Notes under the pieces: model-generated | What the model saw: the letters and a program-made list of their open reading frames with translations, nothing else | Database searches by the model: none | What the model was told of the DNA's origin: nothing | DNA from: Epinephelus fuscoguttatus | Taxonomy: Eukaryota > Chordata > Actinopteri > Perciformes > Serranidae | Direction: 5' to 3' | Assembly: GCF_011397635.1 (NCBI RefSeq) | Contig: NC_064770.1 | Span: 6,968,826-7,032,825, forward strand | DNA length: 64,000 bases | In this document: piece after piece, positions 1 through 11,490 of the stretch | Position numbering within the stretch: the first letter of the stretch is position 1 | Layout of the letters: each line of letters begins with the position of its first letter | Made by a program: the position numbers and the translations under genes

Positions 1-520
1 TTTATTGCAATTAATTCACACATCAATGTATTATTTTGAACTGTTGTTTTTGTATGTATTGTTATATTAAGTTGTTTCATACAGTAATGTTGCACAACAA
101 GCTTTCACTTTGCAGATAAAGGCATCAACCAATCACATTGTGCATATTATGAGGAGTTATGAGTTACTTTTGTGTTGTGTTATAAAACACAACACAAAAG
201 CTCTGTAGGCAGCCTTTGTACCCCATACCAAAGGACTCCAAATGAGCATTCAGTCATTCACAGTATTCTCACTGAATGTGCAAAGTTTACATGAGCATTT
301 GCCTCATCTGACAGTTTCCATTCAGTCAATTGACTGTAGTAATATTGATATATCAACGAGACCACACATACTGAAGAATATAAATGTCATGGTGCTCTGT
401 GTTGCTCTACTGACAACATGGACAAACCTGTTTTGCCATCAGTAAAAGACCAGCAGCGTGATGGAGTTGGCATATATCATCAAGTACATTTGAAGTATCC
501 TGTAACATTTCAAGCCATGT
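1..520. other. AT-rich intergenic sequence
   Basis: No exon, RNA gene or transposon boundary could be supported here. The only distinct structure is the short perfect inverted repeat listed separately at 167-200. Open frames here are short and show no recognisable domain. Confidence 0.6.
167..200. repeat. Perfect 15-bp inverted repeat, ATAA loop
   Basis: Positions 167-181 (cttttgtgttgtgtt) are exactly complementary to 186-200, separated by four bases. The DNA or an RNA copy could form a perfect hairpin. No neighbouring feature gives it a function; it may be a remnant of a palindromic transposon. Confidence 0.8.
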
Positions 521-733
521 TTCAACTGAGCAGTACAGTACAGTTCAGTTCAGTTCGGTACGCTTTTTTTGCGTTTCCATTGTGAAAAGTTGTGGATGAT
601 ACCAATGGAACGGTTTCGTACTGTTGGCATTTTGTGGTCACCACTCTGTTGGGGTACCTAGCACACAGATCATTCATTCCCCTGAAGGGAGTTATTTTCC
701 CAGTATTCACCGGCTCATTATACATTATCCCGC

Positions 734-1169
734 TTATTACACGGCTAATTATCAGTTAAATAAATAATGTTGTCTGCCTCTGCGAAGTGCATTAAAACCG
801 ACCGGATTCGACAACTTTTGGTGAAAGTTTTGTACTCACCCAGGCTTAGTGGACTGAACCGAGGCATAAAACTCGCGCAAAATGTCATTAAGCATGACTG
901 CCGAGTGTGTATTCAAATCCGTCTTCTTTTGTTTTTGGCAGAGAAAGTCCGTAGGTATTCTTTTTCTTCAGCGGCATCCGTGAAAATCAGAAGTTGTCCC
1001 TCGGAAGTTGTTTGACAGCTGCAGTGTTGCAGGGCAGCATCCCTAGCAACGCTGGGCTACATAGCAACTGACCGATGCTACTAGCAGCGGTCATTACACA
1101 GTAATATCAGACCGCAGAATGCCGCTACTGACCAATCAGAATACAGCATTTAATAGCGCCGTGTAATAA
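734..1169. mobile_element. Small TIR DNA element inside copy A
   Basis: The left end ttattacacggc (734-745) is the exact reverse complement of the right end gccgtgtaataa (1158-1169). The element is 436 bp with no transposase and looks like a non-autonomous element. The related repeat near 41 kb has different sequence at the corresponding place, which fits an insertion here. A target duplication could not be resolved because the right flank is a TA microsatellite. Confidence 0.6.
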
Positions 1170-1210
1170 ATATATATATATATATATTTAGAGAGAGAGA
1201 GAGAGAGAGA
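1169..1210. repeat. Compound (TA)n-(GA)n microsatellite
   Basis: An alternating TA tract runs directly into a GA tract, ending at about 1210. It abuts the right end of the TIR element. Confidence 0.9.
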
Positions 1211-1480
1211 TTAATTTCAGCCAGATTATGCGAACTGCATATATTTTAATACTCACTCGGAGAAAAGAAAAAGGTCGCGTAGCATCAGGCTACAGCAACA
1301 CTAAACCCCTGAGTTTGGCTTAGACGGACTGAATGCACAAACTCACTTTTTTAAATATCCCATCAAGGAAGACTCTCACTCCAGCCTGTTCCATTTTGTT
1401 CTGAAAATGTCAGCTTGTAACTTCCTTCTGTGGACAATAAACGAAGTGCAGACTTCCCTCTGTGTCAACGATAATGAGGA

Positions 1481-3629
1481 AATACAGTGAGTGCTGGACG
1501 GAGCAGTGTGTGACAACACCCACCCAACGTTGCCATCTTTAGAGCTGTACCTCTAGTTTGATATGGGCTTAAAACGAAAAAACTGTGTTGGCTTGACTAA
1601 CAGTCTGGTCTTTGGCTTTTTGAAACACAAAGCAAAAGTACACCAAAATACAGGAGGAGACAACAAACATTACACAAAGTATTAAATAATCAGATGGATA
1701 TCTACCTTGATGAACTACGACATGGTTCCCTGAACTAGAGACACGCAGGTGACTGGAAAAAACACAGTTTAACTGTGTGCCCAAGATGGCGTACACAGAA
1801 TCAATACCCTACTTAAGCACACCATGTTTCTTGTGTCTAAACAATGACTAAAGTTTCAGTCCCTCACCTCACATGAAGAATCTATATGAAGTCACAACCA
1901 AGGCAACAAGGACTGGCTTCAGCTGCACTCTCTCAGGTGTGTTGCAATGCAGGAAGAAGACCCAAGTGAATGTTTATACCTGGGGACCTCCTTACCTGGG
2001 TCCTAATGCTAGGCTGATGCTGACTCTGCTCTCTTCCCCTCCACACATTTGCAACATCATTTCAAATAAAGAGAATCTTCCTGCCTTTTGTCTGTCTAGT
2101 GAACAGGCAGCTATCTATATTCTGAGAAAAAATAATTAATCACTTTGCTGTTCAAAGGCTACCGTTTGCAGCTACTGGCAACTTTAAAGGTGGAATGTTT
2201 TTTTGAATGATACTCAAACTGACAATGTCTCAGACCCCATTGCTCCCATGAGGTCAAACAGCATGTCCCAGCCTTCATGAAATAGCCGTGTTTGGTGTAA
2301 GCGACAAGAGAGCAACTCCTTTGGAATGAATAGGCACCATCTTAGGATCCAGTATCCAGGTATTATTACACATCTATGGGTCCCACAGAATAAATTAACT
2401 CCATCAACCAGCTGTGGTGTTACTGTGAAATACAATGTTAGTTGCTCTAATGACCACAAAGTAAACATCATTCGGTCTGCATCACAAACAGAGCATGTGC
2501 AATGTTGTCTGGTATTCAGGACTAACAATGGGTGTTAACTTATGACTTTTAGTTAAATGCGTTATAATTGCTCTCATAGTGACGACAGCTATTAAAAACA
2601 TGGATCAGAACATGTAGGTGTCCCTTAAAAGCCTTTAGTTTAACTTCAGTTTTAAATACATACTTATGTTTGTTATCTATGCCAACCATTTCCCTAAGTA
2701 CTACGGTCAACTGTGGACACATTTAGCGTATTTAGAGTCAACGCAGCTGACCAGCAGCAGCTTGTAGGAGTGATTTTTTTTTTAACCGTGGAAAGATCAT
2801 TTGGCAGACAGTCAATGATATCTACATTTTATGCCAAAGTTTGTCATCAGTTAGCTTAGATGATCCCTGCAACCTTTGCTGCTGTCACTGTCAGCAGGCA
2901 GCAGTAGACACTGGGACTTCCCACAGCAGTAATGGCAGCACCACAAGATGGTGAAACACACAAGAAGTTGCCCAGTTTGTCAACAGGCTTTGTCTCCTTT
3001 GGACTTGAGCCATCCTTTTCAGCACTTATCGGATCACACAGGCATTAGAGTACAACAATCTCCAATTGAACTTTTGACAAATTAATGTTGAAAATCAACT
3101 TTCCAGAAACTTTCTTGAAAAAAAACTGATGTTGTCTTGCTGTAGGTAATGTGATTTACTATAACATATAAAAAAAAAACTCTCAAAGAAAAACTGCACT
3201 GTAAAAAGATCCCTACCACTATGTCTTTTTAGGAAGAAGATTTTAACCCTGTGCATAAAGTAACATATATAGATAAGTCAGTCAAAGTCATCCAGATCTT
3301 TTCTTTCATCACTCAACCAAAAAGGAAATGAGTAGAAATAATATTTAAGAATGTACCTAAATCAAAACACATAAGCCAGATGTTATTTAGAGGGTTCATC
3401 CTGAGTGAGTCCATCTGAACCTGCTTCTATGTTTTAATAGAAATAAATGGCCACTGACCTTATGATCCGCTGTCACATCATTAGACATAACACATTCAAA
3501 GTGTTAACCATTAAAAGTGGAAGTATTAAATGGGGAAGTGAGTGGGTGGATCTAGTGTTGCCTGTTTTCCCTCTATATTTTCAACATCATCACTTCTTGG
3601 CTGTGGGAAATGGCCGAACTCGTATCATG
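1481..3629. other. Intergenic sequence, no supported gene
   Basis: Several short open frames occur (longest about 104 codons on the minus strand at 2214-2528) but none shows a recognisable domain, splice structure or codon bias. No transposon boundary could be fixed. I see nothing else that can be supported. Confidence 0.5.
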
Positions 3630-4532
3630 TGGAGCTACATTAGGGTCAGATGTTTTGTACTTGAAAAAATAAAATTTGAAACTGAAAATTCATGTGTTGA
3701 TCTTGAATTTTGAAAAATACAACAATGTATTCAAAATAAAAAATAAGTATATGAAACGTTTTTTCAGGTTAAATATAATTTTGATTCACTTCGGTAATTC
3801 TTTTGAATGAATAATTTATTTTCACTTTTCACTTCCATATATATTTTAACATTTGAGGTCTTATTTTTTTCAGTTCATTTCTCACCTGTGTGCTGGATGT
3901 TTGGGCTCCAGCAGATTGACCCGACCGACTGGACACCATCATCGCAAAGTGGACACTATGCTGCGTTCACAGTGCTATGTGGAAATCGGACATATCAGCA
4001 CTAAAAATGTGGCTGTTGATCTGCAAAATCTGGCATAATTTATCGCTCTTATACCGCAGTTGGTGCTCAGTACTGTCTAAAACAGATTTCTAAATGGAAG
4101 TTTGTCACTGGCATCAATTTTTACACTGCCAGTCACATGAATATGGTGTATATAAGTGCTGAGTCAGAATTTTTTTTAGTTCCTACGTTCCCTGAAGGCA
4201 CTGTCACTCATGATTCCACACCCCTCTCAGTTGATGCCACGCCCCCCACGCCACATCAGGGTCAAAAGTCTGAAACTCAAAAAACAGATTTGAAACTGAA
4301 AAAATAAGATTTGAAACTGTAAAAAATAAGATCTGAATCTGAAAAGAAAAGAAAAGAATTACCAAAGTGAATCAAAATTATATTTAACCTGAAAAAATGT
4401 TTCATATAGGCCTACTTATTTTTTATTTTGAATACACTGTTGTATTTTTCAAAATTCAAGATCAACACATGAATTTTCAGTTTCAAATTTTATTTTTTCA
4501 AGTACAAAACATTTGACCCTAATGTAGCTCCA
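3630..4532. mobile_element. Foldback (long-TIR) DNA element
   Basis: The left arm at about 3630-3805 reappears as its reverse complement at about 4357-4532 with only scattered differences. Outer ends are tggagctacatt and aatgtagctcca; inner ends are ggtaattctttt and aaaagaattacc. Arms of about 176 bp flank an interior of about 550 bp with no transposase, giving a 903-bp foldback element. No convincing target duplication was seen. The interior holds TGCTGAGTCAGAA at 4158-4170, an 11/13 match to the Maf recognition element, possibly by chance. Confidence 0.8.
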
Positions 4533-5200
4533 TAGTATGACAGGCATTTAATAAGCTATTGTTAATAATAATAAATTAATACATTAGATTTGTTTAGCAC
4601 TTTTCAGGATACTCAAAGACACTTTACAAAGAGCAACAACAGCAATAAAAAAAAAATAAATAAATTAACAATCCAGTCCAGAAAGGGCGAAGTACACTGA
4701 GTTCAGAGGTTGTGGGCAGTTTTGAACATTGTGGAGAGCTTTGAAAGTGATGATGAGTAGACTGAAGTGGATATGCTGGGGAGCCAGTGGAGGTTATGAA
4801 GGACAGGGGTGATGTGGTCACAGGTTGTTGTTTTGTTGGTTATACATAAATTGAATTATTATGAATTATTTCTATTCTTACTATTAGTAGCGTGAGCACT
4901 CAGTGCTAGACAGAAGGTAACTGTGGAGGAATAAACACATCCTGGCATCAGCTCTGATGAACTAGAACTCCTTGGCAGGAGGAGAGACTGAAAACTTTAT
5001 TTTCAAATTAAAAGCTCTTGAACAAGTGAGAGCTCACTGCATGCAAGTCAACAAGTAGATGTACTTGTAGTAGTAACAGCAGTAGATTTATCAGTAGCCC
5101 ACCAAAGGTGGAAGATAATGTCATTGAATACTTTACACTTACTGGTTCAATTCTACTCCACCGGATATTTCAAAAAGAAATATTTGAACTCAACTACGCC
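4533..5200. other. Intergenic, upstream of cbx1 promoter
   Basis: Sequence between the foldback element and the GATA tract. The part at about 4560-4830 has the look of old repeat sequence but could not be assigned. No coding exon is supported. Confidence 0.45.
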
Positions 5201-5237
<37 letters not shown>

Positions 5238-5239
5238 GC

Positions 5240-5289
<50 letters not shown>
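5201..5289. repeat. (GATA)n microsatellite
   Basis: About 22 ATAG/GATA units with one interruption near 5236. It ends about 110 bp left of the cbx1 promoter block. Confidence 0.95.
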
Positions 5290-5340
5290 GTTATAACGGG
5301 CAAAGACTTCGCCTCCCACAATGCCTTGCCTACTTTATTA

Positions 5341-5348
5341 TGACGTCA
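5341..5348. promoter_or_regulatory. Perfect CRE palindrome upstream of cbx1
   Basis: TGACGTCA is the full cAMP-response-element palindrome bound by CREB/ATF factors. It lies in CpG-containing sequence about 380 bp before the cbx1 first exon. The site is seen; function is inferred. Confidence 0.6.
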
Positions 5349-5400
5349 GAGACGTAACGTCCGGTGGTGCTGTTGGCGGGCAGAACGGGCTCAGTTGCGC

Positions 5401-5712
5401 GATTTTTTTCCCCAGCATTGTTTCGCCTAGTCCCGCCCTACTGTGGTGTGATTGGATAGATTTAACACCATCTTTGCCCTACCGCGACCCAGAACCGTTT
5501 CGACCTAAAGAGTACTAGCCAATCACTGCAAAGCATTATTAGCCAATCACAGCACAGTGCTGTGATTGGGTAGAACTTACCATACCTCTGCCCTATCGTG
5601 TCACAGAACCTTTTCGACCCAAAGAGTACTAGCCAATCGCTGCAAAGTAAAAGTAGCCAATCACAGCACAATAGGGCGGGACTAGGCGGAACACTCTTGG
5701 GGGAAAAAAGAT
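5401..5712 (+). promoter_or_regulatory. cbx1 promoter: inverted-repeat, CCAAT-rich block
   Basis: Two units of about 114 bp are repeated in tandem (5447-5560 and 5561-5671). Each holds one ATTGG and two CCAAT boxes: ATTGG at 5451-5455 and 5565-5569; CCAAT at 5519-5523, 5533-5537, 5633-5637 and 5657-5661. These six sites fit NF-Y. The tandem is bracketed by inverted arms: cgcctagtcccgccct on the left (about 5424-5439) and its reverse complement on the right (about 5673-5688), each holding a GC box. The similarity extends to T- and A-rich outer ends, so each arm is about 45-50 bp. The block ends just before the untranslated first exon of cbx1, so promoter function is likely. It could also be a domesticated TIR element. 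Confidence 0.7.
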
Positions 5713-5719
5713 AACGCGG

Positions 5720-5939
5720 GCGGTCCTGGTTGTTAGCGACGCTGAGGCTATTGTGTTATTCTACAAAGCACATTGAGAGAAAGTCGACCCAAAGCACGCC
5801 TCTCAGTCCTCGGTTAGTTTTGTGTGGCTGCTTGCCTTTCTTCGACTTGGTACTCGTCCACAACCGACGGTCACTTAGAGTGTCTTCACTCGGGCCTACT
5901 GTAAGCCCATTCAAGCGCTCCGAAGCATTCTCTGTAAAG
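5720..5939 (+). other. cbx1: cbx1 exon 1 (5' UTR), start approximate
   Basis: CpG-containing sequence downstream of the CCAAT block ends in a strong splice donor, AAAG|GTAAGG, with the exon ending at 5939. There is no ATG-led frame that fits HP1, so the exon appears untranslated, as is usual for vertebrate HP1 genes. The 5' end is a guess from promoter position. Assignment to cbx1 rests on being the only promoter-like region upstream of the coding exons on this strand. Confidence 0.6.
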
Positions 5940-7210
5940 GTAAGGCTCACGTTAGCTGTAGAGGGAAAACACGCCGGCCATGTTGCCCTGTGGTTGTATG
6001 GGGCTGGCCGCCTGACTCGCCTGCTTGCTCACGTTTTTTGTGAATTGTAAGATATTGTGGCCAGATCAAGTGAAATTGTGGCCAGATCAAGTGAAATCGC
6101 ATTATCCTAACTTATTTTAGCGTTCGTTGACTAGCCTATTTGATGCAGCGTGCGAGGCTAACGTTACAGCATGTGCAGGCATGATGCAAAAATGGTGTGC
6201 AGCATGCTGGCTTCGACGCTTCTCTTGTGAAGCTGGGCAGGACATATAGGAATTGTGGACTGTTAATCTGATTCGGAGACTTAAAAAACACTTTATTTAC
6301 CATTATTTGCATGTGTGTAAAGTTGCGGCTGGCGCAGTGTCTCTCTGTGAATGCAGTCTGTAAATCACGCTCACGGTTACTCGGCAGACATGGAGGAGGG
6401 TGGGGGGGCGTTTTTCTTCCCCGCTACCTAACCACTAATCATTAGTTTTTAAAAACGACACACAACACATGTATCGACCTAGGACATGTTAGCCACCAGA
6501 GTGAGATTGTGCTTTGTATTTTCAGTGTTTTAGACTCAACAGATAAAACTATTGCGATGTTATTAGGTTATCAGGCGGCAGCGCTCGGTAGTGCTAGGGA
6601 ATGAGCTGGATAAAGTTGAGCCACCTAGTCAGTCTCATTCGCAGCCATTCACGTTTTTTCCATACGTTGCACTGGGCACTGTATTTTGCAGAGGGGTTTC
6701 CTGTATGCATCGCACCATCAGCACCATTTGGGGTTTTTAGAAGAACGGGTATATCAGTTAGGCTGTGTTTTGTTACTAGGGTATGCTGATTGCTGCAAGT
6801 TAATGTTAGCCAAGAAAGATGCACACTAGAAGACAATGGACTCTGTAGGGGCCACTTGTTGAATCTGTAGCCAGGGCTTTCATGGGGGGTTAAAACTGAC
6901 CCAAAATGCAATCAAAAGTTCTTGGCTTCACACATGTGGTGGGTGCCTGCTGGCAGCCATAGTCACCTAATGTGGGACTCAGGTGGAAGTACTTTGCTGT
7001 GAAGCGCTTCAGTAGTAGTAGTACTTCTCCTCATTCATGTGCACACATGACTGAATATAGTGGTTTGATTAAGTACTTGTATACGTTACAAGTAAGCAAA
7101 GAGCCAGAATTTGAGTGACATGAAAAGTGAATGCCCATAAATATGCACGGCTTGAGACCTTAGTAAAATTTAAATGGGTGAGTTAGAAATTCATCCCCTG
7201 TTCAGTTGTC

Positions 7211-7410
7211 ATGGATGGGGAAATTAGCTATAGAGACCAAAACCATATTTTGTACCAGGTTGCAAACGTGTTTATTTCTGCTGCAAAGTTGAGCATTTTA
7301 ATGGGGGGAGTGAGAGGATTGACTCACTTGTGGAACCAGCCTCAGTTGGTCATTCAAGGGACTGCAGAGGTGTTTGCTTCATTTTTCTGTCCTGGAGGTG
7401 GCAGGTACAT
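7211..7410. repeat. Dispersed repeat, inverted copy near 63.35-63.47 kb
   Basis: Blocks such as gtgtttatttctgctgcaaa, gattgactc and the segment with cctcagttggtcattcaagg recur as reverse complement at about 63,355-63,465. This shows an interspersed family; the class is unknown. Confidence 0.6.
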
Positions 7411-8049
7411 GTTCATTAGTGATCCTACATACATACGTACATACATACATAGATCTCTTTTTATCTGTATGCATAGTTTGATAGATAAATAGGTACTTTT
7501 TTTTTTTTTTTTGAAATGCTGTTAAGTATTTTATTTTGACTCTTTGGTATGCTGTTTTTTCTTCTTTCTGGCAGTGAGATAAAATGGCAAACGTAACACT
7601 TGTAATGTGGATGAGGTCTGACTTACAATGACTATAAAAATGGTTTTGTATGCAGTTGTACAGTGTGTTTGAAGACTGAATGTTTTGGTAACTTTCTGAC
7701 CCATTTCAGCATTTTTATTTTTCTATCCAACTAAGAGAACGACTACATTCCATATTGATTAACTAATGGACAATCTCTCTTGCCCCTTCTCCTGTTACTG
7801 TACCTGTTTCTCTATCGCCACCAAGGCGGAAGTGCCTTGAAGCATCAATTCTGCAATTTTACTTGATGAAATTTAGGAATCTGCCCGTCCACATTATTTA
7901 TTAGAAATAGTCTAATATCACTTTTGTTTGATTTTTTTTTTTTATTTTATTTTATGTTATTTTTTACGTAGGCTACTTATTCCACGTATTTATCAGTTGT
8001 GTCTAAACTGAATGAGAGAGAAGAGCAGACACACATTAACAGAAACTCT

Positions 8050-9555
8050 GTTTCTATTACAGTGGCCTGGTTTGGCTTTACTTGGTTCAGCTGGGCCGGT
8101 CAGTCTGGTGCTACAGAGCTTTGCATTTCCATTACAACACAGCTACTTGCTTGAAGGTGTGTCTGTAACTGATAACGGGCTTGTTTTGAGTTGATGAGGT
8201 TTAAAGGCAGCTGTTATTTTTGCTGCAAGTGTTTTTTTTCCAACACACAGCACTACAGGTAAAAGATGTGTAACTGTTGGAGGTGAGCTGTTTGCAGGGG
8301 TGTAGTAAGGGCATGATGTCTGTAGCTCTAAATCAGACATCTCACTGTGGCTGTTTCTGCTTTTAGTGTTCCTCACTGTATTGTGAGTAGACTTGTTTTT
8401 ATTGAAGAACAGGCACTAACAAAGTTCTGTTACTTCAGTGTAGGGATAGACCGATATGGATTTTTTAGGGCCGATGCCGATACTGATTTTTTTCCCATCA
8501 CCCTTAGCCGATGACCAATTATGGACTGCCGATTTTCTTGAGCCGATATTTGGGGCCAATACTGCTTTTGCTCCCTCAGTTTACATCAAAAAAATGACAC
8601 AATTATAACAAATATTACAGGTCTCAAGTTTAAAATAAGAAACATTTATTGAACAGTAAAAAATACTAAAACAAGATGGAAAGTTGAGGTAGAACAGGTA
8701 GAATATTATTATTATTATTATTATACATTCAAATAAAAAAAAAAAGAGTTCAGTGCTCTTAAATCTTCCAGTAATGTCTTTATAAAATAAACAAATATTT
8801 AAGCTGAAGCATAAATAAAACAACAACTACTGTACACAGTAGGATTCAACAGCTTTGTTCAACTTAACCACATACTATCAAATGAAAAAAAGTGCCAGGG
8901 AAAAATAAATCCGCGAAGCCACGCGCGTATCGGCCGATGCCGATACAAGTAAAAAAACTCAAATATCGGCCCGATATATCGGCCGGCCGATGTATCGGTC
9001 TATCCTTACTTCAGTGATGAACCCGTTTCATTTCCTATAGGTTCTTCACCCTAAAAATCCCCCGTTATTTTGTTATGTAAAAACCTTTATTTGTGAAGCA
9101 GCAAAATAAGGAAATGTTGGGCTCGTCAGCAGGAGCAGTAACCTCACACAACGTCTAATACGGCTGACAGCGAACACGAAACAGTAAAATAAAGCAGATA
9201 TTAAAGTAAAAACAGGGACACAGGAGAGAAACTAAACTCCAAACCACAGAAATTCATGCAAAAGTCAAAAGGCCTAGTAAGATCTTTCTCTCAGGTCTCC
9301 TGCAGACAGAGGTGAGTACAGTCTTGCAACACACATGGCTTGTTTCTAAAGGGTGGTCGTCAGGGGGTGGCTGCTGTCAGGTACATGTCACCGCTACCCC
9401 CACGAAGATGGGTTGCCCTGCTTTTGGACCTACTCCAGAGGAGATTAATCTTTGCCGTGGCTTGGTGTGGCATAGCATGTCTTAACGATAAATGGAAAAA
9501 CAAATCGGCGTGGTGTGGCTTGACTCTGCGTGACCAAAAACGGTAATGGAAAAAG
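8050..9555. mobile_element. Possible larger TIR element holding the hAT MITE
   Basis: The left segment (tttctattacagtggcctgg, about 8050) and the reverse complement of the right segment (about 9520-9555, ttccattaccgtttttggtc) are loosely similar, and internal sequence on both sides has the look of one old element split by the 8441-9008 insertion. The boundary match is imperfect, so this is tentative. Confidence 0.3.
8441..9008. mobile_element. hAT-type MITE with 8-bp target duplication
   Basis: The left end tagggatagaccgata pairs with the right end tatcggtctatcctta. Both flanks carry the same 8-bp duplication cttcagtg (8433-8440 and 9009-9016). The 568-bp element has TIRs rich in ccgata/tatcgg, typical of fish hAT-derived non-autonomous elements, and no transposase. 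Confidence 0.9.
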
Positions 9556-9628
9556 AGAGATAATAAAGATTACCTCAAAGTGTGGTCAGAAAGGAGCACA
9601 ATGATGTAATTTAGGCCTCTGTGAAATA

Positions 9629-9730
9629 AGGCTGTGCAATTAATCGTCTGGTGATCGCGATTATGATTTTGAGGTCAAACGATTTCATAATTAATGAAAT
9701 CGAGGGTAAATGATTTTTGGTCACGGACGC
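9629..9730. mobile_element. Fragment of a hAT-like MITE end
   Basis: The segment starting ggctgtgcaattaatcg, followed by gatcgcgattatgattttga, has the look of a hAT MITE terminus. A matching opposite end could not be found, so this is a one-ended fragment. Confidence 0.4.
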
Positions 9731-10966
9731 CTTGAGATGTTATATTGTCTTCTGTGCAGTTTGGCGCAATTTTTTTCCATAATCAAGCACCCTTAGAGTG
9801 AAATAAATAGAAACATTCCATAAATCAAAATAATACATAAAAGGTCACACATATTTGTTGTGTGTCACATGTAGTTGATCATTTTGGGGTAATGCCAGCC
9901 CTATCACCATAAGCATATTTCAGACCTAGAGGAAATTGGAAAAGTGCTTTGGAAAGTTGCTTGCAGTTTATTGTTAGGCTTATGTTAGGCATATTGCTGT
10001 TTTTACACGACAGAGATGACAGTTTTGAATTAAATACTCGTTCATAGTTAAATGCAGAACACAAGGGCAATGAGGCACAATCAAGTGTGCAGCGATTTTT
10101 CAGCTAAGATGCTATGATGTCGTCTGAAGTAAAAATGTTGGCACGTGGTGAAGAACCTCCTAGCTCTGGATGAAAGGAAGGCTGAAGCATGTAGGGTGAG
10201 AGAATGGATCCCTATGTTTGGGCTCAGTATTACATTGTCCTCTGTTGTTGTTGTTCGGCAGTGTGATGGCTGGACTTTGTGGTATTTGTCCCGCCCCTTC
10301 TCCACTGTGACTTTATGACTGGCTAACAAGTGACTGACAACCAGCTGTAGCATTTTACCTAAAGTGAAATATTTTTCAACTCTTTGGCAATCAGCAAAGA
10401 ATGGCAAACATACAGCTCTCAGCACAGAATAGATGCTCACCGCCTCTTCACACTGTTTTGTTACTTGCTCACGTCCCCCACTGCCCCAAAAAAGGCACAT
10501 TCTGTATGAACAGAAGCAGTCAGGCAGCATTTTGCCGATTTTGTTTTTATACTGCCAATGCTGAACAAAGACTGATTGGGCTTTCCTGCAAATTTGCACA
10601 ATTCCTATTTAAAAAGGGCTACAGTAACAGCCCTGCTGCTTGGATGAAGGAAATTATTCTGCAAAGAATCAAGCCATGGAACATAACCTAACTCAACAGC
10701 ATAATTCACTGCATATGTGGTTTACCGCATATGCCTAGATAAAGGTAGTGATTAGACTTGGGCAGTATTTTTTTTTTTTTTTTTTTTTTTAAATACCTTA
10801 ATACTGTTCTGGCATTTCACTGGGGTACATGGTATATAAGCATGCAGCCCTCCCCTCACTTTCTCTACCTGTAAGTTTGCGACATTCCGCAAGCTCTCTT
10901 AGCTTTTTCAGTCCAATAAATAAACGATACAAACTGTCCAAATGTCAAAAAAGGTAATATATCTAC
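9731..10966. other. Intronic repeat-like sequence, no gene
   Basis: A 172-codon minus-strand open frame (10,081-10,599) is the longest in the intron but shows no recognisable domain; it is best read as chance or a decayed repeat. A T-rich tract lies at 10,769-10,791 within sequence that looks like another one-ended hAT-like terminus (from about 10,755, ttgggcagtat). Confidence 0.45.
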
Positions 10967-11490
10967 TAGTGATGGGCATCAATTTTCGATTATTGATGAT
11001 TGATCGTTAAGGATTTTGATCGGTCACTAATAATTTTGCTCAGTCGTCCCAGTGTTCCCCCTAATTACAGTGCTACAGGCCCGGCGAGCCGCCGTGCCTA
11101 CAAGACCCCCCGCTGGACCTATGCCAGGCAAAAAATCATAAAACAGACGGAGGCTCTCATCGCTCCCCAAAGCCTCGGCGGCTTCCCTTGAGGCCTCTGA
11201 AAACACTACGCCATTGAAAGACAGAGGTTTCGCTGAAAATGGAAGCCTGTAACCCCTGGGTGGCAACGGTTGTAAACACCCAGGGCTGACCTGCGCATGT
11301 GCGCCATTCTTCCTCTTTAGCCTGGGGGGTTGAAGCTCAAAACTTGGGCAGCTGCGCTCTCTTGCGGTGACAGTCTGCACTGCACTCTTGTTTTCTCTCT
11401 TTTGAAATACTCGCTTATCAGTTAATCGATAATTGATAGTTAATTTTTTGGAGGATCGAATAATGATTTTCGATTGTTTGCCCATCCCTA
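10967..11490. mobile_element. hAT-type MITE with GC-rich interior
   Basis: Termini tagtgatgggcat and the inverse of tgcccatcccta are flanked by the exact 8-bp duplication atatctac (10,959-10,966 and 11,491-11,498). The outer 60-70 bp at each end are AT-rich with gattatt/aataatc motifs, while the middle (about 11,050-11,390) is markedly GC-rich and unlike the ends. No transposase is seen. The interior may derive from captured sequence. Confidence 0.9.

Larger units (their letters stand above)
521..1480 (+). repeat. Dispersed repeat, copy A (interrupted)
   Basis: This stretch is strongly similar, in the same orientation, to about 40,870-41,640. Shared blocks include the run with gaaaagttgtggatg and ggggtacctagcacacagat (about 585-670 here, 945-1035 bases into the 40-kb block) and a second block with ctgttttgttctgaaaatgtcag-like sequence near its right end. 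Copy A is broken by a separate element at 734-1169 with its own terminal inverted repeats. The family was not identified; no transposase is visible. Confidence 0.6.

Noticed and set aside
5730..6050. 106-codon frame across cbx1 exon 1
   Set aside because: No ATG start, it crosses a strong splice donor and has no HP1 similarity; it is 5' UTR and intron.
10081..10599. 172-codon minus-strand open frame in cbx1 intron 1
   Set aside because: No recognisable domain, no ATG-proximal signal and no similarity I can name; it lies in repeat-like intronic sequence.
11027..11485. 152-codon minus-strand frame
   Set aside because: It spans the GC-rich interior and right TIR of a hAT MITE and shows no known domain.
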